From contig PCDB01000052.1 in assembly GCA_002591625.1 (NCBI GenBank), positions 8,903 to 20,148 of the forward strand: a DNA stretch of 11,246 nt, given 5' to 3'. This stretch comes from Porticoccaceae bacterium (lineage in GTDB: Bacteria; Pseudomonadota; Gammaproteobacteria; Pseudomonadales; Porticoccaceae). The notes beneath the pieces are model-generated. The model did not search any database, was not told the origin of the DNA, and saw nothing but the letters and a program-made list of their open reading frames with translations. The position numbers were made by a program, and so were the translations under genes. Positions 1 to 6,155 of this stretch are shown here, in pieces. Numbering within the stretch: position 1 is the first letter of the stretch; each line of letters begins with the position of its first letter.

Positions 1-101
1 ATAGAATTCTCAAATGCCACCCATTCCATCTGGGCGGTTATGATCCGGTCCCACGGGAACAAAAAAATTGTGAACTGCGAAAAACAACTGATTTAGAGTA
101 G
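1..101 (+). CDS. yidD: YidD, membrane protein insertion efficiency factor (3' end only)
   Basis: Only the last ~33 codons are in the window. The reading frame starting at base 3 gives [17 protein letters not shown] followed by a short charged tail, and stops at TAG 99-101. The cysteine/histidine/proline/glycine signature ending in GGYDPVP is the diagnostic C-terminal motif of the small YidD family (usually 70-90 residues). Family knowledge: YidD is a small membrane-associated protein encoded between rnpA and yidC, and it assists YidC-dependent membrane insertion. The gap to yidC is 8 bases, so the two are probably co-transcribed. The family call is secure because of the motif and the position. 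The N-terminus cannot be assessed. Confidence 0.9.
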   Translation, partial: RILKCHPFHLGGYDPVPREQKNCELRKTTDLE

Positions 102-109
102 TACATCTT

Positions 110-1780
110 ATGGATTGGATAAAGATCTCCTTAATAGCTTCCATGGCGGTTGTTACTTGGTTGCTGATAATTGAATGGAATCGCTTCGAACCTGAAACTG
201 TCGACTTTCCTGTAACAGAGACCGTTTTAAGCGAGGAAGATCGGTCTGACGATGTCCCCTATTCTCAGTTGCAGAAATCTGACGATTATTTACCCTTACA
301 AAAAAAAGGGGATGAGGTTAATTTTTTTGAGTCCGAGAGTTTGGGAGGCAGTGTCAGCATAATAACCGATGTTTTTAAAGTGGACATAGATCTTAGAGGT
401 GGCGATATTGTGGGGGTAGAATTATTGAAGCACCTCAGTGCCATGCCTGAAGATGATGGTAAACCAATAAAGCTACTTCAGCGTTCAATCCAAACTAATT
501 ACATAGCGACCAGTGGTTTAATCGGGCCAAACGGGACTGATAGTAGAGAAAAAGGTAGGCCTGTATTTTCGAGTTTAAAAAATAGGTATGAGCTCGGCAA
601 AGACGAGGAGATCATAGTAGACTTAATTGCTGATCAGGGTTCGGTGGAGTTCACCAAGAGATTCATTTTTGCTCGCAGTAGCTATGATATTAAAGTCAGC
701 TATCTCATCAATAACAAAGGGCCTTCTGACTGGCGGGGAAGTTTTTTCGGTCAGATAAAGCGAGATAATAGTTTGCCAGTTCAGTTGGATACGGTGCTTG
801 GACAGCGACCATTCCTTGGCGGTGCATTAAAAGAACCAGACAAAAACTTCGCAAAATATAGTTTAAACGATATTGATAATGATGCGGTATCCGCAACGCT
901 TAAGGGTGGTTGGATGGCGTTTCTACAGCATTATTTTGTTAGCGCGTGGATACCTCCTCACGACGAAATGAATCGTTATTCTTTCAAAAAGTCGAATACT
1001 CAGTCTGGGGTTTATTTGTTTAATTTTGTAGGCGAAGAGATTCGCCTTGCAGAAGGGGAACGCGGAGAATACATGGCAAAGTTTTATGTTGGTCCCAAGG
1101 ACCAAATAGAGCTTGAAAAATTAGCTGAGCATCTTGATCATGTCGTTGACTATGGGATCTTTTGGATAATTTGTAAACCAATATATCAGTTACTAGTTTT
1201 CATTCATGGGGTTTTAGGTAATTGGGGGTGGGCTATTGTTGGCTTGACGATTTTTATAAAACTTCTGCTATTCCCCTTGTCCGCGAAAAGTTTGAAATCC
1301 ATGGCTAGGTTAAGAAGTTTGCAACCCGAGATGGAGAGAATTAAAGAATTATATGGTGATGATAGACAAAAAATGGGTCAGGAACAGATGGCTCTTTGGA
1401 AGAAGGAAAAAGTAAATCCAGTTAGCGGTTGCTTGCCTATGCTTTTACAAATGCCCGTATTTATTTCTCTCTATTGGGTGTTGATGGAAAGCATCGAAAT
1501 AAGACATGCCCCTTGGCTGTTATGGATAGAAGATTTATCTGCAATGGACCCTTACTTCGTTTTGCCACTTTTGATGGGTTTAAGTATGTGGGTTATGCAA
1601 AAACTTCAACCGGTTCCGAGTGACCCCATGCAGGCTAAAGTCATGCAGTATATGCCTATAGCCTTTACATTTATGTTTCTGTGGTTCCCCTCTGGCTTGG
1701 TACTATATTGGACAGTAAATAACTTGTTATCACTAGGGCAGCAGTATGTGATAAATAAACAAATTTCCGATATAAAGTAG
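110..1780 (+). CDS. yidC: YidC, inner-membrane protein insertase
   Basis: This is the Oxa1/YidC/Alb3-family insertase that places membrane proteins into the inner membrane, alone or with SecYEG. At 556 residues it matches the Gram-negative length (E. coli 548). The N-terminus (MDWIKISL) leads directly into a first membrane helix at ~6-21. A large, mostly hydrophilic periplasmic P1 domain spans ~25-345. The conserved Oxa1 core follows, with membrane segments around 350-368, 372-390, 440-460, 482-497 and 515-543. An amphipathic cytoplasmic loop at ~391-435 includes SMARLRSLQPEM. Lys384 in FIKLLLFPLS falls where E. coli has the groove arginine R366; from memory a lysine is also normal in pseudomonads. 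The linker after the first helix is strongly acidic. The ATG at 110 has only a weak purine stretch upstream, so coupling to yidD is plausible. Identification is secure. Confidence 0.97.
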   Translation: MDWIKISLIASMAVVTWLLIIEWNRFEPETVDFPVTETVLSEEDRSDDVPYSQLQKSDDYLPLQKKGDEVNFFESESLGGSVSIITDVFKVDIDLRGGDIVGVELLKHLSAMPEDDGKPIKLLQRSIQTNYIATSGLIGPNGTDSREKGRPVFSSLKNRYELGKDEEIIVDLIADQGSVEFTKRFIFARSSYDIKVSYLINNKGPSDWRGSFFGQIKRDNSLPVQLDTVLGQRPFLGGALKEPDKNFAKYSLNDIDNDAVSATLKGGWMAFLQHYFVSAWIPPHDEMNRYSFKKSNTQSGVYLFNFVGEEIRLAEGERGEYMAKFYVGPKDQIELEKLAEHLDHVVDYGIFWIICKPIYQLLVFIHGVLGNWGWAIVGLTIFIKLLLFPLSAKSLKSMARLRSLQPEMERIKELYGDDRQKMGQEQMALWKKEKVNPVSGCLPMLLQMPVFISLYWVLMESIEIRHAPWLLWIEDLSAMDPYFVLPLLMGLSMWVMQKLQPVPSDPMQAKVMQYMPIAFTFMFLWFPSGLVLYWTVNNLLSLGQQYVINKQISDIK

Positions 1781-1797
1781 GTTGGCGTTTTAATAAA

Positions 1798-3165
1798 TTG
1801 GTTTTGAATAGCCTAGATACTATCGTAGCAATCGCCACCCCCGCCGGCGTTGGCGGAATAGGGGTTGTGCGCTTGTCAGGGAATGATATTAAAAAATTTA
1901 TACTCTCGATCCTGGGTGAAGAAATTCAACCTAGAATGGCCAGTTACCACAAGTTTATTGGTTCGGACGGAGAGTGCCTTGACACTGGTATCGCTCTTTA
2001 TTTTTCCGCACCAAACTCATTTACTGGGGAAGAAATTCTTGAATTACAGGGGCACGGTGGCAGCGTGGTTCAGGATCGATTAATCCAGCGTTGCGTAGAA
2101 TTGGGCGCGAGAGTAGCACGTCCAGGAGAATTTAGTGAACGAGCATTTTTAAATGGCAAGCTAGATCTGGCAGAAGCAGAAGCGGTGGCCGATCTAGTAG
2201 AGGCTGGTTCGGTCCAAGCAGCTAGATCAGCGGTTCGTTCAATGTGCGGAGATTTCTCCAGAGAGATTAAAAATGTTGTAAATTCGTTAAAAGACATTAG
2301 AGTCTTTGTGGAGGCTTCAATTGATTTTCCTGAAGAAGAAATTGAATTTTTGACTGACCCGAAAATATTACAGACATTAGAAAATATTGAGAACAGACTT
2401 GGCGATATTATTAACAAGGCTCGTCACGGTGTTTTATTGCGGGATGGTTTAACCATCGTATTGGCTGGAAGACCCAATGCAGGTAAATCAAGTATTCTCA
2501 ACTGTTTGGTCGGCAGCGAAGAGGCGATTGTGACCGCTGAAGCGGGCACGACAAGAGATGTTCTGAGAAAGGCTGTGGTCGTTAATGGTATACCACTGCA
2601 ATTGATTGATACTGCGGGGTTGCGAGAAACGACGAGCATTGTGGAAAAAGAAGGCATTCGCAGAGCTTGGGCAGAAATTGAGGTGGCGGACTGTGTTTTG
2701 TATGTTGTTGACGCTACAGAGGTTTCTAATCCCAGCGTTAATACCGTTTGGCCTGATTTTTATAGGAAATTTCCAGAATCCACAGCCTCATTGACATTGG
2801 TATTAAACAAAATTGATTTAACTGATTTGGCGCCCGGAGAGATGATTAATAATGATCCGGCGTTCTGTGTGTCAGCAAAATATCGAACCGGGATAAACGC
2901 TTTGATAAATCATTTGTTTCAGCAGGCAGGTTTCTTAGATCGAGGTCAAGGTGCTTTTTCGGCTCGGGGAAGGCATGTTTCCGCTCTCAAATCTGCTTTG
3001 TCTCATGTTACTTCAGGAAAACAACAATTGATTCAATCGGGTTCTGGTGAATTAGTTGCCGAGGACTTGAGACAAGCGCAAAATAGTTTATCAGAAATAA
3101 CCGGCAACATAACTTCTGATGAACTACTGGGAGAGATTTTTTCGTCCTTTTGTATTGGAAAATGA
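1798..3165 (+). CDS. mnmE: MnmE, tRNA uridine-5-carboxymethylaminomethyl modification GTPase
   Basis: MnmE works with MnmG to put the (carboxymethyl)aminomethyl group on the wobble uridine (U34) of several tRNAs, using a folate-bound one-carbon unit, GTP and FAD. The 455-residue length is typical (E. coli 454). The N-terminal folate-binding domain starts DTIVAIATPAG and carries GHGG at ~85-88. The helical domain contains RPGEFSERAFLNGKLDLAEA at ~108-127. The inserted G domain shows GRPNAGKSS (224-232), TTRD (251-254), DTAG (271-274), NKID (337-340) and SAK (359-361). The protein ends in FCIGK with the catalytic Cys452. No in-frame ATG exists upstream. The start is TTG at 1798 or TTG at 1804, and neither has a clear Shine-Dalgarno, so translation probably depends on yidC, whose stop is 17 bases away. 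The usual partner mnmG is not next to it; the origin is. Confidence 0.96.
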   Translation: MVLNSLDTIVAIATPAGVGGIGVVRLSGNDIKKFILSILGEEIQPRMASYHKFIGSDGECLDTGIALYFSAPNSFTGEEILELQGHGGSVVQDRLIQRCVELGARVARPGEFSERAFLNGKLDLAEAEAVADLVEAGSVQAARSAVRSMCGDFSREIKNVVNSLKDIRVFVEASIDFPEEEIEFLTDPKILQTLENIENRLGDIINKARHGVLLRDGLTIVLAGRPNAGKSSILNCLVGSEEAIVTAEAGTTRDVLRKAVVVNGIPLQLIDTAGLRETTSIVEKEGIRRAWAEIEVADCVLYVVDATEVSNPSVNTVWPDFYRKFPESTASLTLVLNKIDLTDLAPGEMINNDPAFCVSAKYRTGINALINHLFQQAGFLDRGQGAFSARGRHVSALKSALSHVTSGKQQLIQSGSGELVAEDLRQAQNSLSEITGNITSDELLGEIFSSFCIGK

Positions 3166-3197
3166 CCAATTTGTCAAAACCGGTCAAACTTTTTTTT
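3163..3197 (+). terminator. possible weak rho-independent terminator after mnmE
   Basis: TGACC (3163-3167, overlapping the mnmE stop codon) can pair with GGTCA (3182-3186). A T-rich run follows at 3190-3197. The stem is only 5 bp with a 14-base loop, and it is separated from the T run by AAC. It is a poor match to a classic intrinsic terminator, listed because it is the only candidate between mnmE and the origin. Confidence 0.25.
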
Positions 3198-3250
3198 CTA
3201 TTGTATAGAATTATACGATATATCCATATTACCACTGTTTTTTTCACTGT

Positions 3251-3259
3251 TTATACACA
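3251..3259 (+). promoter_or_regulatory. DnaA box TTATACACA
   Basis: The site matches TTATNCACA at all nine positions. Its start is 11 bp from the start of the next box, about one helical turn, so DnaA bound to both would lie on the same DNA face. Confidence 0.85.
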
Positions 3260-3261
3260 TG

Positions 3262-3270
3262 TTATCCACA
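3262..3270 (+). promoter_or_regulatory. DnaA box TTATCCACA
   Basis: This is an exact strong consensus box (E. coli R1/R4 type), 2 bp after the preceding box and in the same orientation. Its CCACA half is mirrored by TGTGG at 3274-3278, making a short inverted repeat with a 3-base centre. Confidence 0.9.
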
Positions 3271-3280
3271 CCATGTGGTC

Positions 3281-3395
3281 AAAAACTAACCATTTTATTT
3301 TAAATAAATGTTAGTCGTTAAAATTTAATTAAACTTTAAATTATTGATAAATATAGGTTTTATGTTTTTTGGGTTCTAACCTTAAATTTATCATA
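3281..3395. other. A+T-rich tract, probable DNA unwinding element
   Basis: I count 19 G or C in 115 bases, about 83% A+T. It lies between the tandem DnaA boxes and the inverted box. It contains many TTTAAAT/TTAAATT-like words and a small inverted repeat, TTTATTT-T-AAATAAA at 3294-3308. No copies of the enterobacterial GATC-type 13-mer are present. The unwinding role is inferred from composition and position. Confidence 0.65.
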
Positions 3396-3404
3396 TGTGG
3401 ATAA
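3396..3404 (-). promoter_or_regulatory. DnaA box TTATCCACA, inverted
   Basis: The + strand reads TGTGGATAA, the exact reverse complement of the strong box. It faces the tandem pair across the A+T tract and lies ~150 bases before the dnaA start. It could serve both initiation and DnaA autorepression. Confidence 0.88.
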
Positions 3405-3522
3405 TCCTTATTTCTTTATATATGATGGATTGAAAATTTTGATCAGAAAGTATTTAGCTCCTAAAGAAGTCGCCCAGCAAAAGTGCAACCGATCAACTGA
3501 CAGTAATCTAAGACATACACGC

Positions 3523-3536
3523 TAGAATCTAGATTC
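3523..3536 (+). promoter_or_regulatory. possible dnaA -10 element overlapping a 12-bp palindrome
   Basis: TAGAAT at 3523-3528 matches TATAAT at 5 of 6 positions. A CTGACA at 3497-3502 resembles a -35 but the 20-bp spacing is too long, so the promoter call is weak. The overlapping GAATCTAGATTC (3525-3536) is a perfect 12-bp palindrome directly before the ribosome binding site. Use of this -10 would give a leader of only about 20 bases. Confidence 0.3.
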
Positions 3537-3542
3537 GAAAAA

Positions 3543-3547
3543 AAGGA
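3543..3547 (+). promoter_or_regulatory. ribosome binding site of dnaA
   Basis: AAGGA lies 8 bases upstream of ATG 3556. It is a good Shine-Dalgarno that supports this start over later in-frame ATGs. Confidence 0.75.
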
Positions 3548-3555
3548 ATAAAACC

Positions 3556-4986
3556 ATGCCAGCTGAAGCGGCTCATATTATATGGACACAATGTCAAAAC
3601 CAGCTCAGAGACGAACTTCCGGAGCAGCAATATAACACTTGGATCAGACCGCTAAAAACTGGAGAGTATCAAACTTCTGACAAACCTTGGGATGAATTAT
3701 GTTTATTTGCCCCTAACAGATTTATAGAAGACTGGGTTAAAAATAAATTCAGTGGCAGAATTCAAGAGCTTTGTATGCAATATGGAGGTAAAACAGTATC
3801 TTTGCGCGTCACCAGCAATGTTATTCAAGAGCAGTTTGTACATCGGTCTTCTGATAATGCAGGTGATTTGAAAATTACTGATAAGCGGCACGTCAATTCA
3901 AAATCAATAACAAAATCAGTTTCTGCATCTGCTGTTAAATTGACATCCGCCGCAGAAAAAAGTCTTCAAAGTAATCTAAACGAGAATTTTATATTTAAAA
4001 ATTTTGTAGAGGGCAAATCGAATCAGTTAGCTTTTGCTGCGGCCCAGCAAGTAGTTACAAATCCTGGAGGGTCTTATAATCCGCTCTTTATATACGGTGG
4101 AGTTGGTCTAGGCAAGACACATTTGATGCATGCAGTAGGCAACTCTATGCGAGATTCTAATCCTCAAGCAAAAATTGTTTATTTGCACTCCGAGCGATTC
4201 GTTGCTGACATGGTTAAGGCACTGCAGCTAAAGGCTATAGACGAGTTTAAAAACTTTTACCGATCGGTAGATGCGCTTTTGATAGATGACATTCAGTTTT
4301 TCTCTGGTAAAGAACGTTCTCAAGAGGAGTTTTTTCACACGTACAATGCCCTCCTTGAAGGCGGGCAGCAAATGATATTGACTTGTGATCGTTATCCAAA
4401 AGAAATGGACGGCGTGGAAGAAAGACTCAAATCAAGGTTTGGGTGGGGGCTTACCGTAGCAGTTGAACCGCCAGAATTAGAAACGCGAGTAGCAATTTTG
4501 ATTAATAAAGCTCAACAGGCTGGAGTGCCACTTACTCGAGACGCGGCATTTTTCATTGCTCAAAGAATCCGATCCAATGTTAGAGAGTTGGAGGGAGCTT
4601 TAAAGCGAGTAATGGCTCACGCGCAATTCTCTGGGCGTGTTATAGACATAGATTTAATTCGCGAATCGCTTAAAGATTTGTTGGCACTGCAGGACAAGCT
4701 GGTTACCATAGACAATATCCAGAGGGTTGTGGCCGATCAATACAAGTTAAAAATTTCAGATTTACTCTCAAAACGACGAAGTCGTTCTGTGGCAAGGCCA
4801 AGACAAGTGGCAATGTTTTTAGCGAAAGAACTTACCAGTCATAGCTTGCCGGAGATAGGAGAGGCTTTTGGTGGTAGAGATCATACTACGGTGCTGCATG
4901 CGTGTCGTAAAATCCGAGAATTAGAAATTGCCGATAAAGAACTAAAACGAGATTTAAAAAGTTTATTTAGAAAATTATCCACTTAA
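3556..4986 (+). CDS. dnaA: DnaA, chromosomal replication initiator
   Basis: DnaA is the AAA+ ATPase that binds DnaA boxes, oligomerises with ATP, melts oriC and recruits DnaB. It has 476 residues (E. coli 467). Domain I is ~5-90, with [17 protein letters not shown] at 17-33. A variable Ser/Lys/Asn-rich linker, domain II, is ~95-140. The AAA+ domain carries Walker [10 protein letters not shown] (181-189), Walker B LLIDDIQF (241-248), sensor I LTCDRYP (275-281), the arginine finger in KSRFGWG (Arg294) and sensor II in NVRELEG (Arg343). Domain IV has the DNA-binding signature [15 protein letters not shown] (439-453). Sensor I has Cys277 where most relatives, including E. coli, have Ser. The gene follows the origin-like region and is 29 bases ahead of dnaN. 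Autoregulation through the upstream boxes is likely but inferred. Confidence 0.98.
   Translation: MPAEAAHIIWTQCQNQLRDELPEQQYNTWIRPLKTGEYQTSDKPWDELCLFAPNRFIEDWVKNKFSGRIQELCMQYGGKTVSLRVTSNVIQEQFVHRSSDNAGDLKITDKRHVNSKSITKSVSASAVKLTSAAEKSLQSNLNENFIFKNFVEGKSNQLAFAAAQQVVTNPGGSYNPLFIYGGVGLGKTHLMHAVGNSMRDSNPQAKIVYLHSERFVADMVKALQLKAIDEFKNFYRSVDALLIDDIQFFSGKERSQEEFFHTYNALLEGGQQMILTCDRYPKEMDGVEERLKSRFGWGLTVAVEPPELETRVAILINKAQQAGVPLTRDAAFFIAQRIRSNVRELEGALKRVMAHAQFSGRVIDIDLIRESLKDLLALQDKLVTIDNIQRVVADQYKLKISDLLSKRRSRSVARPRQVAMFLAKELTSHSLPEIGEAFGGRDHTTVLHACRKIRELEIADKELKRDLKSLFRKLST
4975..4983 (+). promoter_or_regulatory. near-consensus DnaA box at the dnaA 3' end
   Basis: TTATCCACT differs from TTATCCACA only at the last base and lies in the last three sense codons of dnaA, 32 bases before dnaN. 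From memory, the dnaA-dnaN junction of pseudomonads can act as a second origin element, but here the gap is only 29 bases. One 8/9 match is expected by chance in a window this size, so function is doubtful. Confidence 0.25.
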
Positions 4987-5004
4987 TCAATATTCGGTAA
5001 CGCC

Positions 5005-5010
5005 GAGGAA
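5005..5010 (+). promoter_or_regulatory. ribosome binding site of dnaN
   Basis: GAGGAA ends 5 bases before ATG 5016. It is the strongest Shine-Dalgarno in the operon, fitting the high demand for the clamp relative to DnaA. Confidence 0.7.
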
Positions 5011-5015
5011 ATCTT

Positions 5016-6113
5016 ATGAAATTCAGTTTAGTACGTGAAGCCCTTCTGAGACCGCTGCAATTAGTAGTGGGTGTTGTTGAGCGGCGTCAAACTTTGCCGA
5101 TACTTTCGAACGTCCTTTTGAGTATTGACGACAAGAGACTATCTGTCACTGGCACCGACTTGGAGGTAGAAATAATTGGTTATACGGAGACTTCCGCGGT
5201 TATTGAAAGTGGAGAGATCACAGTTTCAGCGCGAAAACTGGTTGACATAGTGCGGTCTCTTCCAGAAGGAGCAAAAATCGATTTTGCCAGTGGTGATGGA
5301 AAAGCTCTGGTGACTAGCGGACGGAGTCGATTTACCTTGGCAACTCTTCCGTCTAATGAATTTCCTTCTGTTGATGGCGGCGATAAAACACTTGAACTGT
5401 CTATGCAAGGCAGTGTCGTGAAAGATTTCATCGCTGCTACCTCATTTGCAATGGCGCAACAAGATGTTCGCTACTATTTAAATGGTATGTTATGGGAGGT
5501 GTCAGAAAATAATCTACGTGCTGTGGCGACTGACGGCCACCGTATGGCGAGATGTGATGTTGTCTGCGAGGTGTCTTCAGATACTACTGTAAGCGCGATA
5601 ATACCGAGAAAAGGCGTTGTCGAACTTGCAAGGCTGTTATCTAATGACCAGGTAGACATATCTTTAGGGTCGAACCATATAAGGATAACATCTGAAGATT
5701 TTTGCTTCACTTCAAAATTGGTGGACGGGGCTTATCCAGATTACGAAAGGGTTATGCCAGAAGAAGGGGAAAAAATCGTTTTGGGTGATCGTGACGAATT
5801 GAAACAGGCTTTCAGTCGCGCGGCTATTTTATCTAATGAGAAATTTAGAGGCGTACGTGTATTGTTATCATCGGGTTCGCTTAAGATGATTGCAAATAAT
5901 CCTGAACAAGAAGAGGCCGAAGAAGAAATTTCAGTGGACTATTCTGGTGATGACTTGGAAATAGGTTTTAACGTAAGTTATCTACTTGATGTGCTTAATG
6001 TACTCCGGGGTAATGACGTTCGCTTAAGCCTTTCGGATGCTAACAGCAGTGCTTTGGTCGAAGACACATCAAATTACAACGCAGTATACGTAGTGATGCC
6101 CATGCGATTGTAG
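5016..6113 (+). CDS. dnaN: DnaN, DNA polymerase III beta sliding clamp
   Basis: DnaN forms the homodimeric ring that tethers DNA polymerase III and other clamp users to DNA. At 365 residues it is the normal length (E. coli 366). It has three consecutive clamp domains, at ~1-120, ~128-245 and ~246-365. Visible landmarks are RQTLPILSNVLL (24-35), the hydrophobic-cleft segments ATDGHRMA (171-178) and YPDYERVMP (240-248), and the C-terminal YVVMPMRL (358-365), whose last residues form the partner-binding pocket. NNPEQEEAEEEISVDYSG (294-311) is a typical acidic domain III segment. It sits between dnaA and recF, 42 bases ahead of recF, in the canonical operon. Nothing is truncated or unusual. Confidence 0.98.
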   Translation: MKFSLVREALLRPLQLVVGVVERRQTLPILSNVLLSIDDKRLSVTGTDLEVEIIGYTETSAVIESGEITVSARKLVDIVRSLPEGAKIDFASGDGKALVTSGRSRFTLATLPSNEFPSVDGGDKTLELSMQGSVVKDFIAATSFAMAQQDVRYYLNGMLWEVSENNLRAVATDGHRMARCDVVCEVSSDTTVSAIIPRKGVVELARLLSNDQVDISLGSNHIRITSEDFCFTSKLVDGAYPDYERVMPEEGEKIVLGDRDELKQAFSRAAILSNEKFRGVRVLLSSGSLKMIANNPEQEEAEEEISVDYSGDDLEIGFNVSYLLDVLNVLRGNDVRLSLSDANSSALVEDTSNYNAVYVVMPMRL

Positions 6114-6155
6114 GTTTTTTGAGTTGCATGTGTTCTAGAGAGGCATTCATTCGAG

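Larger units (their letters stand above)
3166..3555. other. oriC: putative chromosomal replication origin (oriC), mnmE-dnaA intergenic region
   Basis: This 390-base stretch has no credible gene. It lies immediately upstream of dnaA and contains three sites fitting the DnaA-box consensus TTATNCACA at 9/9: two direct (3251, 3262) and one inverted (3396). They flank a tract of about 83% A+T. Only two GATC sites are present (3441, 3491), so it lacks the dense Dam/SeqA site array of enterobacterial origins and looks more like the pseudomonad type. The right third (about 3410-3555) must also carry the dnaA promoter and leader. Origin function is inferred from position plus box and A+T architecture. 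An additional or alternative origin next to rpmH, outside the window, cannot be excluded. Confidence 0.85.

Noticed and set aside
299..310. Run of eight A followed by four G in yidC, a possible slippage site
   Set aside because: The frame continues intact through a full-length YidC, and no alternative product of interest arises in the other frames.
2070..2417. 115-residue open frame on the - strand inside mnmE
   Set aside because: It is the shadow of conserved MnmE coding sequence, with low-complexity Ser/Ala/Arg composition typical of antisense frames.
3203..3216. Inverted repeat GTATA-GAAT-TATAC after mnmE
   Set aside because: Stems are 5 bp of mostly A/T in an A+T-rich spacer, with no T run following; it supports neither a terminator nor an operator.
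3008..3247. 79-residue open frame on the - strand spanning the mnmE end and the origin spacer
   Set aside because: It overlaps conserved MnmE C-terminal code, including FCIGK, and the A+T-rich spacer; no family resemblance.
3529..3543. 15-base identity between the dnaA leader and gyrB 8630-8644 (CTAGATTCGAAAAAA)
   Set aside because: The gyrB copy encodes conserved residues (ARFEKM) and the word is A-rich; a chance match of this length is not surprising in 11 kb.
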